The notes under the pieces: model-generated | What the model saw: the letters and a program-made list of their open reading frames with translations, nothing else | The model's database searches: none | Told to the model about the DNA's origin: nothing | Position numbers and translations under genes: made by a program | Shown: one piece after another, positions 44,482 through 56,700 of the stretch | Position numbering within the stretch: position 1 is the stretch's first letter | Layout of the letters: every line of letters begins with the position of its first letter | Assembly (NCBI GenBank): GCA_014607495.2 | Contig: CP053159.1 | Span: 751,501-815,500, forward strand | From: Carposina sasakii | Taxonomy: Eukaryota; Arthropoda; Insecta; Lepidoptera; Carposinidae | Length of the DNA: 64,000 bases | Reading direction: 5' to 3'

Positions 44482-47206
44482 TTATTTTATACTAAAAATA
44501 TCTGTTTCAAAATAGATTTTCAAGTTTTAGAAGTCCGCCATATTGGATTAAGAGTGACGTCACATTTTTTTCGAGTTACTCTCAGCTAGCCCTTTAATTT
44601 GATACCCATATTGTAGGAATGTCATCCGAACTGAACGTGCTCACCAAATTTCAGCCCAATCGGTTGAGGGCAAGTGCCTTAAAATTGAGTTGTAAGATTT
44701 CACCCGAACAAATATACATTGCAAGTTAAATAAAAGCTTGTAAAAATTAACTTTGTATAAAATATTTGTTATTGTGATGATAATGTGAGAATGTGTAGAA
44801 ATGCTACGAACTACGAATTACTACGGATGATTAGGCGCATGTGCTACGGACTACGGATGAGCTGCGTACGATCATTACATAAGCTACGATATTTTATTAC
44901 AAACCATTGCACTAATGTTATATGGTTTACAAATATCTCGCAAAAATCATCGCATCATGTACCTCTAAGCTACTATCCTATTTATAAAATTATTATATCT
45001 GTAAAAATATATCTACCAATATTGAAGTATTAGTTATAGAACATTTTTTGCACGTACTTTTAACTATAATAATATACACAGGTATTATATTTTGTGACCT
45101 TGCGACGCCGCGGCGGGCGGTTCACTCTTGACATTAGGAAAGACTATTTTATGCTATAAAGAGCTAAGATGTCATGTGTTTTTCTGTATACAATAAGAAA
45201 TAAGATATAGAACCTGGAAAAAATTAACATTACATATTAAAATTAACATTATATAACATCGAAAAACAAGATTTTAATGTTTGTTAAAGGAATTTTTTAT
45301 TTATTAAACACTTAATTTTATAGGAAAGGTAATATATTTATCATCATCATCAGCCTATTGCAGTCCACTGCTGGACTTGCCATAAATATATGGCAAATAC
45401 CCCCCATGGCAGTCTTGTGACGTGCCCTGGGGGGTATTTGCCATATATTTATATTTATTCTTTACTTAAATCTAGTCAAAGCTATAGCATTCTTTTGCTA
45501 AATAGGTATACCGTATAGGTGTACACCCACGTATAAGATTACGGGAAAAATTTTATAAGACTCATTGGACTTAGTGCGAAACTAAGTGGATAGAAAACTA
45601 GATGCCCTCTCGTCTCGTTTTGTCAGTCAATTGCAGTCCACGTCCAGCAGATGGGAATATTGGGGCCAATAAAATTAAATAAATAATCCAATAAAAACCA
45701 TACTAAAGTATGGTTTTTAAAGTTTTTATTTTATTTTCAAGTGCAGAATTTTAAGCTTTGTAATCAGTGTATGTAGTGCATGCACTGATATAATTTTAAA
45801 ATTAAACTAAATTTTGAAAATTCGGGAGGAATAGTTTTGGCTTACCTAGTTGACTAATAGCTTGGATCTGTTATATAAATGTGTTGTGTGTTTATGATAA
45901 ATATGCTACTAATATTATAAACGCGAAAGTTTTTGAGTATGGATGGATGTTTGTTACTCTTTCACGTAAAAACGGCTAGAGCGATTTTAATAAAATTTTG
46001 TATAGAGTTAACTGACACCCTGGATTAATATATAGGCTACTTTTTATTCCGGGGAAATATTTTTTTATCCCGGATAATTTCGATATTTTGTTTTTTCTGC
46101 AGTCCACGCGGACGAAGTCACGGGCGTCCACTAGTTATATGTAATTACTATACTCTAGTTGGTGGTGGTAAATTTTCATATTAAAAAAAATAAATAATAT
46201 AAAGCATATTATGCTTGGCTCGCTTCCGCATAACCCTTGCTTGGGCGTGGCTAAGGCCGTCCGCTCACGAGACGCCGCGCATTCCTTGCCCACTGCACTT
46301 CCGCTCGGTATAGGTTACCCTTAAATACGTATCTACTTAATATCATTCGGAAGTCCCTTGCCCTTTCATTACAGATTTAAGTTTAATGGCATGCACAGTA
46401 AACAAGACATGCTATTGAGAAGTTCTTTGACACTGTGTACATAAAGAAATTGTTAAAATAAGCCTGTAGATTATCGTCACACACTTACTGATGCCATAAT
46501 GTATCATCATTAGGTATTTCGGGTACTCGTATCTGCTGTGTGGAGGCTGTTTGCAGTGGAGGTTGTTGGAGGAGTCCCATGTCCAGTAGTCGAATTAACG
46601 GCTGAAATGATGATGGCGATTGATGAAATTTTCCCGCGCTTCTTTGCAGGCTCTTCTTTACTGAATTATAATTTTTTTAAGACCTCTCGGCTTTAGCGTA
46701 TACCCAAATACCTAACCCTGCTTTCAAAGTTCACAAAAATCCCCCTGGCCTTTCATTCCCGCGTATTATGCTAAACATGGCTCTGGTACTCGTAGTACAC
46801 ACTCTTCTTTAACTATCCTGAAGTTAGCTAGCTAGATACTACTTCTTGGAGATAAACCAGTTTCTAAATTAAATGTTTATTACATTAAAAAGTATGAAAA
46901 CAATTTATGTACAAAAAGTAATGATAATTAAAAACCGGTTTTGTTGTTAATTAGTAATTGGCAAAAACAAGCAGAAGGTAATGTCTTAAATTTGTATAAA
47001 ACTTGAATCGCTACACTAGACGTACCTGCAGAACTCATTCGCGGACTCCTATGTGATGCTTCATTTCTGCCTACCTCATTTTTGGGAACATATCCACATG
47101 TATAAATAAAACTTGAGGATGGAATGTTCAGAGTCAAGGAACAAGTATCTATCTACCTTAATAGTTTTTACAAACATATATAAATACTAGCATACATATA
47201 TACTAG
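44482..47206. other. Intergenic, repeat fragments, no gene seen
   Basis: Recognisable pieces: 45349-45452, an RTE-tailed remnant with a fold-back hairpin; 45905-46138, a dispersed repeat ending cgggcgtccactagtt; and 46540-46610, an RTE LINE end (WRLLEESHVQ) on +. No coding pattern. Confidence 0.45.
45382..45452. repeat. Fold-back hairpin inside an RTE-tailed remnant
   Basis: ataaatatatggcaaatacc then cccc is repeated as its exact inverse 24 bp later. The spacer catggcagtcttgtgacgtgcc is itself part of the RTE-tailed element. The left flank carries the element end reversed (cagcctattgcagtccactg). This looks like two opposed fragments joined. Confidence 0.75.
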
Positions 47207-47435
47207 CCGCGTGTTGCCGGCAGAGTAGAGTTTGTACCACCCCTGCCTGCCCGTGGGTATCGTACGAGGCGATTAAGGGTTTCCCGTACTGACAACATAG
47301 TCCGAAAATCACACTGCGGTCACCAACCCGCCTGCCCAGCGTGGTGACTATGGGCAAAACCCCCCTGTGGCAGTAGCCTTGTGGCGTGCTCTGGGGGAGG
47401 CCTACGTCCAGCAGTGGACTGCAATAGGCTGAAGA
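47207..47435 (+). mobile_element. Non-autonomous element with RTE-like 3' end
   Basis: Begins agccgcgtgttgccggcaga and ends cagcagtggactgcaatagg then ctgaag. It lacks part of the middle (the gggcagcagcgcctcc segment) present in other copies. Confidence 0.8.
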
Positions 47436-47627
47436 CATATAAATACATATAGACACGGCTGTTTCCGAAATGGGGTAGTGAGAACTGCAGGATCAAAAAT
47501 GTTTCTACAGTATCCTTTAATGATCCTAAAATGATCAGTAAAATGATTGCTATCTTATCATCTGATAGAATGCTCGAGTACCTTAGCCGACTCTTACAAT
47601 ATACACGGATGGAGATGCAGCTGATAG

Positions 47628-47945
47628 ATGATGATGATCTCCAACAGTATTTCGGCCAAGGCGACCAATCTCTACGGAGATTGGCCAGGTACGCAGGAGA
47701 TATTATAGTGCACAAGTGTGTGCGCAAACACAGATGCACTCTCTATACCGTTACTCTCATAGTCCGATGGGATGGAAATCCGACACGACCGGAGGAGATC
47801 AGGCGCAGGACCAACGGTTTTACGTGCTTTTCGAGGCACGAGCTAAGTGACAATTTTGCATTAAAATCTGTACATGAAATAAACTCATTCATGACTGGGA
47901 TCGAACTTACGCCTCCCGCTTGGAAGGTGCACATCTTAAGCACCG
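47628..47945 (-). mobile_element. tRNA-headed SINE
   Basis: The body is close to 26621-26965. The B-box region (+ gactgggatcgaacttacgc) is intact, while the A-box end is damaged. The 140-codon open frame through it is a shadow of the SINE. Confidence 0.75.
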
Positions 47946-50770
47946 CTATATAACAATATAACCCGGTAGTTAATAAAGACAAAGTCGTTGGCATGTGACC
48001 TATTCCATGATAAGTCACTTATGTTATTCGAGGGCTACGAGTATCATACAGGTTTGACTTATCATGAATCAAGGTGAACTTTTGTAGAAAGTCATCAGAA
48101 ATACCTTCGAATAATCACAGTAATTTCCATTGATCCATCGTTAACTTTATTATGCAAAATAATCCAGTTGCAGCTACATAGTAATGACGACCGGTTTGGC
48201 CAATGTGGGAAGTTCTTGTAAATTTATTGTTTATTAAGATTAGGCACACCAACATCACATGTATTAAAAAGATAGAATAATGATTATACATTGTAACACA
48301 ATACTGATACATGTAACTATGACTGGCGCACACAAAACATTCATTAAAATCCTTACGGCCGCACCGCCTAATATAATCCATCTCGCAACAGTTAAGTGAA
48401 ACAGATATCACTGCCTCGATCACGAGACAAGTTACGAGAGGCACAACTCGTAAGGTAAATACAATAATAATAGACATATGGCCTAGGCCCGTGAATATTG
48501 TAATACCGGCAACAAAAGCCTAGTAGGGTTGATACAAGAAATTTTACTATTTAGTTAATTTTGAATCAACTTTTATTGTGTACAATTTAAGAATAAGAAT
48601 AACTTCAGCACGCTATCGGATTGCGAATCACAACTATAACGATGTCGTCATTTGGCGGCCGTAATGTAGCGGTTAGTGAATCTATAGAGGTTCGTCACCA
48701 AAACGTTTGCTTCAATAGGAAGTCTTCATTTTTGCGCTTACGTCAAATCACGTGATGAATTGCAACTATTGGTGGGAGTGTTGCTCCTAATGAAGGGCGA
48801 TCCCAAGCGATATTAAATTAAACCGCGTCATTTTGATTAGATTAGACTGGGTTTTAGTAACATCATTTCACCGCTAGCATTACGGCCGCTATGTAGCGGC
48901 GTTGCTATTCTAAAAAACAAGCTTTGAAATTGACTTTTATTGTGTCACATAATGTAATGAATTGCATACGATTTCAGAAGGAACATCAGCAATTACATTA
49001 AGTACACTAAGTATCTTAGGTTTTCCCAGTTAAGTTGGATACGGGAGGCACAAGACAGGAGTGAATGGTATAGTAAGGTAGAAACCTAGCCTAACCCAAC
49101 AAAGGTTAACTGTGGGCTAACTGATGGTGATGAAATAACTTCAGGTCATACGTCGACATTCGGTTAATGGTCATATCACACAATCAACTTTTCTTTACAT
49201 ATTTACTCTTACCTGTTTACTTTTTCAATTGTATCTACTTCTACCCTATTTCTATAGTTTTGTTCTATGTTGTTGCTGTCCGTGTATATGTAATTTTTAA
49301 ATAAATTCTATTACATTCTAAACGGAACATAAACATATGCGGTGTTATTACAAAAGAATATAAGCATAATTTAAGCGAAACTTTGCCTAAATTTGACGGA
49401 TATTCTATACATTTTGCTGTCAAATGTCATATTTAAAACGAGTCTCACTTTAGGCGCTCCTTTGTAATAACACCGATCAACTCTAGCAGCAGAAACTCAA
49501 CGTTAGGTTGCCTGGCGTAGCGATACGGTGGCGATCCCTTTCATGTGTACTACGACCGACTATTATTCTCAAACATTTCAAAGCCATTTAGTATGCAGAC
49601 CATAACTAACCTATTGAGTCACCGGGAATCGAACCAATTACTTTCACTACCAAAAGAAAACAACAAATTGTTACATAACATAATTATTTAATCGATATAT
49701 TTACAATCGGACCACGTATTGATGTGTCTGTTCGAGCGACCCTGTATAGGATATACAAAAGCTTTTTAAATACTGCGGTTGTATATTTGTATATACTACA
49801 TATAAACCTTCCTCGTGAATCAGCCTATCTATTAAAAAAACCGCATCAAAATCCGTTCCCTAGTTTGAAAGATCGAAGCATACATATGGACATACAGACA
49901 GCGGTAAGTGACTTTGTTTTATAATATGTAGTGACTTCACCTAGGTACATGTATGTTACCTAAGCTATATAGTTAATTGATAAATATGGTAAAATGAATA
50001 TTAAAAAGCAAATTAAATTAAGATTCGTTAAGAGTCGATTGACTATATTTGTATCTAAATTCCAAAATAAAATAGATATTTGATCACTTTAAGAGTTGAA
50101 GCTAATATGGCCAGTAATCTAAATACATAATTTATACAATAAACTTAAATAGTACATAAATACCTTGTCATACATATTTTAACCATAAACTATAATAAGA
50201 ACGCTATGCTTAATATAATACATGGTCGGTCGAACTTAACATTTACAAGTTATTTTATTAAAGCTAAAATTCGCTGAACTCATAAAATTATTATTTATAT
50301 GTAATTACATAACTGACTAGTTCTAGAATAACATTAGAAAATCGTAAAAAAATCGTTTGTACAAATTTTGATCAACCATTCCAAGACCATTCCGCATCTA
50401 CTTTAAGTTAAGTATTAAAATAATTTAAAACAAAAATTTACCTTCATTAGTATGTATTATGAAATACTTATTAACTTGTACTGTGTATATATCTATAATA
50501 AAATAAAATAAGGGTTCCATCCTGACATATGAGAAGCATTCACAAAATCATGATAGTTTTTACACACATTAAAGATGTCCAATTTGGTATAAATAGTTCA
50601 AAATAACATCGTAAAGTTCCAAATATATTCTGTGACCATACTGTCTTGTTATTCATACTTTAAATGTTGAACGTTGAAATTTAACCTATAGTAACACAAA
50701 TATCTTCATTCACAGTTTCTTTAACCATTCCATATTTACAAGTTACAACCTCGAATTTGAACAGTCTAAA
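47946..50770. other. Intergenic, then probable 3' UTR of gene D; no other gene seen
   Basis: Includes a CG-rich inverted-end block (48654-48900, ggcggccgtaatg / cattacggccgc), a small MITE (49339-49476) and a dispersed repeat (49790-49930). The part from about 50250 to 50770 is probably the gene D 3' UTR. A minus-strand AATAAA at about 50256 is one possible signal. Confidence 0.4.
49339..49476. repeat. Small MITE candidate
   Basis: The ends cggtgttattacaaaag and cctttgtaataacaccg are inverted over about 17 bp. The total length is 138 bp. Confidence 0.75.
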
Positions 50771-53700
50771 TTAACCAGTAAAATTGATGGTATAAGATCC
50801 GGTATTGGGATCAAAGTTCTGCAGCGCCGGGTGGTTCAACTGATTGTAGTTGGCAGCAGGCTGGTAATTCTGGTACTGGTACGGCGCTGGAGTAGCCTGG
50901 TAAGGCTGAGGAGTCTGGGCCTGGTAAGAGAATTGCGGCTGCTGATGGTAAATCTGGCTTTGAGGCCTGTACTGCTCCTGTTGAGGGAATTGCTGAGGTG
51001 TTTGGTTCAGAAGATTGGACTGCGTGTACAGTGGAGTTGAGCGGAATTGGCTGGGCTGAGGTTGGTACTGCTGTTCGTATTGCGGCTGTTGGTACTGCGG
51101 TTGGTACGCCTGTTGCTGGTATTTAGGCTGTGGTCTGTAAGCTTGCGGTTGCGCTTGCTCGAATTGGAAGGATGAGGATGGTCCGTTCTTGGTCCTGCCG
51201 TTGTATTTGGGGTCCTCGTAGATCCTCGGGTCCTCTCGGTACTGGCCGTCGTCCTCTTGACCGTCGGTGAGCGCGTTGGTTGGGTTGTCGTTTATTGTCG
51301 GTGGAGGGACCATGATGCCGGTACCTGGAAGTAAAAGATTGGGTATAGTTATTGTATTAAATATGCAGGAGCAAATTTGTCTATTACATTATCACCATTA
51401 TGTACCCATATTTATGCAAATAAATTATCTGAATCTGAATATTATACGAAATTAATTAGTTAAAAGTGTTTATTATTATATGATTATTAATCTAACTGTT
51501 AAAGTGTGTTTGCCAAATGAATCAGAGCATGAAGGTGAATAGTAATGTATAGGTAATAGGTGATCGGGAACAGATATTTCACAAGTTCACGTGCTTATTG
51601 AGTTATGGAGTTTACTACTCATTTATCATCATCAGCCTATTGCAGTCCACTGCTGGACGTAGGCCTCCCCCAGGGCACGCCATAAGACTGTCATGGGGCG
51701 TATTTGCCCATAGTAACCATGCTGGGCATGCGGGTTGGTGACCGCAGTTTGTATTTTGGACTATGTTGTCAAGGCGCTGCTGCCCACCTCTCGGAAACCC
51801 TTAATCGCCTCGTACGATACCCACGGGCAGACATGAGGTGGTACGAATTCTACTCTGCCGGCACCACGCGGCCAGAATAATACCGGTTATTAAATCTAAG
51901 AAAATATATTATCAACTCGTATATACTCGTAGGTAATATTACATACATATAATCACGTCTTTATCCCTTACGGGGTAGGCAGGGCACCAAGGGCCGATAG
52001 AACCACATGGTGCCACTTCTGACCAATTTTGAGGGTATAGTTGAGATGTACTAGTTCGGTTAGTAGTGACACGTGGTCGGCCCATCGCCTACAAAACACC
52101 AAGACCCTCTTGTCCCTCTACTGACTTGTACAGTATGCCCGGGAAGAGAATATTACATATATCTACATAATAATATAGACTCGGCTGTGTTCCTGAAATG
52201 GGGTACCCAGAACTGCAGGATCCTAAAGAAGATACCACAGCCACGTTTAGTATAGGGACAGATGTGAATGATCAGTGACAGTTAGGTAATATTATTTATT
52301 ATTATGCTGCAGATTTTATGGTATATAATAATAATTTTAATAATAATAATTTTTAATAATAATATTTTTTTTATTTTTTTTATTGGACAAAACACATAGG
52401 CATACATTTATGGGGTGCCTTGGTTTCCACACTAGGATTCCCTGTGTCGTGGAAACCAGGCTCTCCTATTGATTCTACAATTTTGTGCACAAAACCAAGG
52501 TCTTAGTAGAAGATAGGAACATAAAATAATATTAAAACAATTAAAATTAATGATACATAGGTTATTAAATTGGTACTGGATTATACAAAAAACATGCAAA
52601 ATTACTATTAATATAATATAATTAGTATAACCTAACCTAACCTACCCAGATCATTAGGATCAATACTTTTATGTTGATAACTTGTTCAAATTATAAGCTG
52701 TTTTCAAACTACCTAGTAAGTAGAATAGGTATACTAGACTAATATACTAGTAACCCCTAATGCCTTGATCACACGTACCGAGTAAACGGGCGAGACCGAG
52801 AACTCGGCCGAGTTCACTGTCTCACCTATTTACTCGGTACGTGTGTGATCAAGGCATTAATATTAAGCATAAATTTTAAACAACACGAAGCCATGTTACT
52901 CGTATACATAAAGAAGAGAAAGAGAGGTCACTTACCTTGAGGCTCAAACCCTCTCTTGCTGCCGGCTCCGTAAGAGATCTCCCTGGTCTTTCCATTCTCA
53001 TCGATATACCCGTACTTCCCGGCCACGTCACCATTGGGGTACTTGGTTTCGATCTTGAAGGAACCATCAGCGGCCTCGTAACCGAAGCTGTAGGAACCGT
53101 CATCGTTCTGACGGTTGATCTGCTTGAGGATGGGCACGGGTGTGGTGGTGGGGCCGTTGTGACCCTGGCTGGAGACCAGGGCTAGCCATGTGCAGATTAG
53201 CAGGGTCTGGGGAAGATGGAAAGGTTTTGTTAGCGGTGTCGTTCAGTTATGACAGAATTGGTTTATTTTTACTGTATAATTTTATTCATACAATTTGCTA
53301 CATCTTAACTTATTCCCAGAGTAAGGGCTTGTGTCATGGGTTCTAATCAATGGTACATATAAATATAAACATCCATGACTCTGAAAGATCAGATATTCAT
53401 CGTGTCAATATTTTCCTCTACTGGGATTCGAATCCAGGACCTTCTGTGTGTCGGGCTGGCTCTACCGACAATTCTAATCGGGTCGTCAACTTACCCTTAA
53501 GTAATAATAAAAATGGGTAGAAGATAAGTAGGAAGGGATTACTAACGAAGCATGTGTGTATTAAAAACCTACCAAAAAGGTATGCTTTATAAAATTAAAG
53601 TAGGTACTCTGCGACAAGATGTAATTTTACTAGTGTCACAACTTTCAGGGTTAACTAGTTTTCTATTGACACATTGTAATATGCAGTACGGAGTGTACTC

Positions 53701-56700
53701 GTACTCGTATCTAATGATCTCATTACAAGGGAATATTACAAAATATCGTTTCATATGGATCAACCAGTTCAGTTCCTTACTAACTAAATAGTTGGTAAAA
53801 AAGATGATAGTTTATATGAATAAAACGATCCACAGTCAATGGGAAGTGAGCAGTCAGATAAAGGCTCCGTCACGTCTACGCTTACGTGCACGCATACGCA
53901 TCCGGTGTGCTCAAGCCTTAAAAATCACGCAGTTGGATAAAATATCTATGAAAAACTAACTGGTATCAGTCTCGTCTCATTTTGAACTTGTGATTAATTA
54001 TCCAGGACATATACTATAATAATCACAAAGTTTACAACACTAGACTAATAGATCAAGATATACCTATATTGCGTTCATCTGATTCAGATTTGTATTTTTC
54101 ATTTAAATCTACAAAATAAAACTTTTTCGTGATCTCGAAAATAACACGTTACTAAAATATTTTAATTATAAGAAACGAAAGTTGACCCAATGTCGATAGG
54201 AAGCCCTTACATATCACGCAATTCTTACACAATATTACCTATATATTAACTTCCCGAATCTATTACACTATCTGTATCTCTTACATTACTCTGGCCAGAC
54301 TCAGTAATAATATCCACTATCATTCCAAGCATTTCTGTTGAACAAACTAATATTTTTAATTTCCCGCAATGTAAAATACCTACCTGCCTACTTACTTCAT
54401 TATTAGTATATAGTATATAGTTAGTATATAGTATTCTTTTAAATAAAGAAGAGATATTTTATTAAATTAAATTAAATAAATTCATAAACTCACACCTATG
54501 TCCCTAGGTCCCTAGGGTAAGCAGGGACTACAGATCTCCATTTAGTACGTTCTAAACAAACCTCTTTCATAAATGATCGTCGGTTTTGGCTGATCTTGAC
54601 TAGTTCTATCTTTAACACACCCCCAACTAAGAAATTCTGAAAATAATGCCTAAAATCTATGTCTAACTCCAAAATTCAACCCTCAAATCTATCGATATGT
54701 CTTTTAAGTACCAACACGACCAAACAAAATCGCTTATTCTCTAAAAGCAGTACAATCCAGCCTACACACGCAACTAGAAAGTCATACACCTGAGTCGCAT
54801 TACGCCTCAGTCGCATTACCGCTGGACATTATGCAACCCGCAACTAGAGCGCGCCCTTGATCTTGTGACGAACCGTGACGACCACGCGTCGGCTGATTAC
54901 CTAATAGAACATCCATACGATAATACTGATGCTTAGGCCGTGTAATCACGATTTTAAACGGTGTTTAAAGGCTTATTCTGATACTGGATGTGTTTCTCGT
55001 TGAGGCGGATTGTTATCATACTTATACAGGGTATATCAAGTACCTATACAGGGTGTAGGTGACAGCCAGGCAAATACTGAACTATAGTGTTGAGTTATAC
55101 GACAGTATTATACGAGTAACTCGCAGGAAATGCATTTTTTATTTGATTATCCGCAATGTTTGTTTTCCGCGCCAATTGTACCGGGCGATCCTGTGACTAG
55201 TTAAATGCGCTTATTGGTTACTAGTGGATATAGTTAGTAGCCTATATGTTAAGCGGGACCTCTCACAGTATATTCCTGAAAACTGCATCGTAATCGGTTC
55301 ATCCGTTTCTGAGGTTAGCGTGCACTAACACACAGACAAACAGACAAAAATTCCAAATAATCATTATTTTGAGAACTATTGCGTTGATAAAGGTCTCCTA
55401 TAATATTTTTTCTTATACGAGTATATCTTCCATGTACAGACAGCGATCCGTTACATTTTTATTATATGTATAGATAGATATAGATTGTGTGATATATTGC
55501 TGTTTTTTGGATCACTTGTGATTGTGACTCTCATTTAGGATTGATCAGAATTTGGAACTTTTTTGAGTGAAACTTTTTTTCTGAAAATCATCTATTGGTT
55601 AAAATTTTGTTTTTAATTCTTATTATTTTTAAGTCATTACCTAAAGCCTCCGCGTGGCCGCATGGTGCTGACAGATTAGAATTCGTACCACCCCATATCT
55701 GCCCGTGGGTATCGTATGAGGCGATTAAGGGTTTCCGGGAGGTGGGCAGCAGCGCCTCCCGTGTTGACAACATAGTCTAAAATACAAACTGCGGTCACCA
55801 ACCCGCCTACCCAGCGTGGTGACTATGGGCAAATACCCCCCATGGCAGTCTTGTGGTGTGCCCTGGGGGAGGCCTACGTCCAGCAGTGGACTGCAATAGG
55901 CTGATGATGATGATAACCTAAAGCCTAATCAAACGAACAAAACAATTTTTTCCCAAAAAAAAAAAAAATGACGGAAATTTTGGAAATCACCATATCAATA
56001 TTTGCCTGGCTATCACAAACACCCTGTATATCCAAAGTCACAGTATGCTGCTATATATCACGGTATGTAGGTAATGATGTCGTCATGGTATTATAAGTGC
56101 AAGTGAAGCCATGCGCTCAAGCGAATAGACTACCTTGAATAAGTTGAAAGCTAATAACTCCAAATGTGAAGAAAATTATAGAATTTAATAGCAATTTTGA
56201 CACAGATAAATTTATAACTAGATGGATATAACCACCCACTAATAGAGTTGCACTAATTAGGAATAATTACCGTCTGAATATGGTATCAAATAATATAATA
56301 AGCCTTAAATTAGATATTTAGATGTAGGTATATAGGTATCTATTAAAGCTGATTTTTCTAATGGTCTGTCTGATTTAGTCTAAGGGATAAAGTTGATGAT
56401 GTCTCTTGATCAAGTTTGAGAGATGAACAGCAGCAAATTTATATTTCAAATAGGCTATCTGATCTTTAGAAAAACGGCCCTTTGATTAAATAAAATTAAT
56501 TCCAACAGATTTAATCCCCACAATTTTTCATTTAAAAAGCTTAGATGAATCCGATCCAGCAGGCGTAAAAATTACCAGTAGTAAAATGCCTTCTAATCTG
56601 CCTTTATAATCTGAAATGTATAAGGTAACGCTTTTTTATAATAATGTTATCAACAATGAACAGGTAGCTGGAATTCTGCAGTGAATGTTCATCTAGCCTT

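Noticed and set aside
47531..47953. 140-codon plus-strand open frame and a 139-codon minus-strand frame nearby
   Set aside because: Both are made of SINE and RTE-tailed repeat sequence that recurs elsewhere in the window.
54385..54405. ATGAA|GTAAGT on the minus strand as a gene D first exon
   Set aside because: The phase is wrong: joining it to exon 2 gives an early stop.
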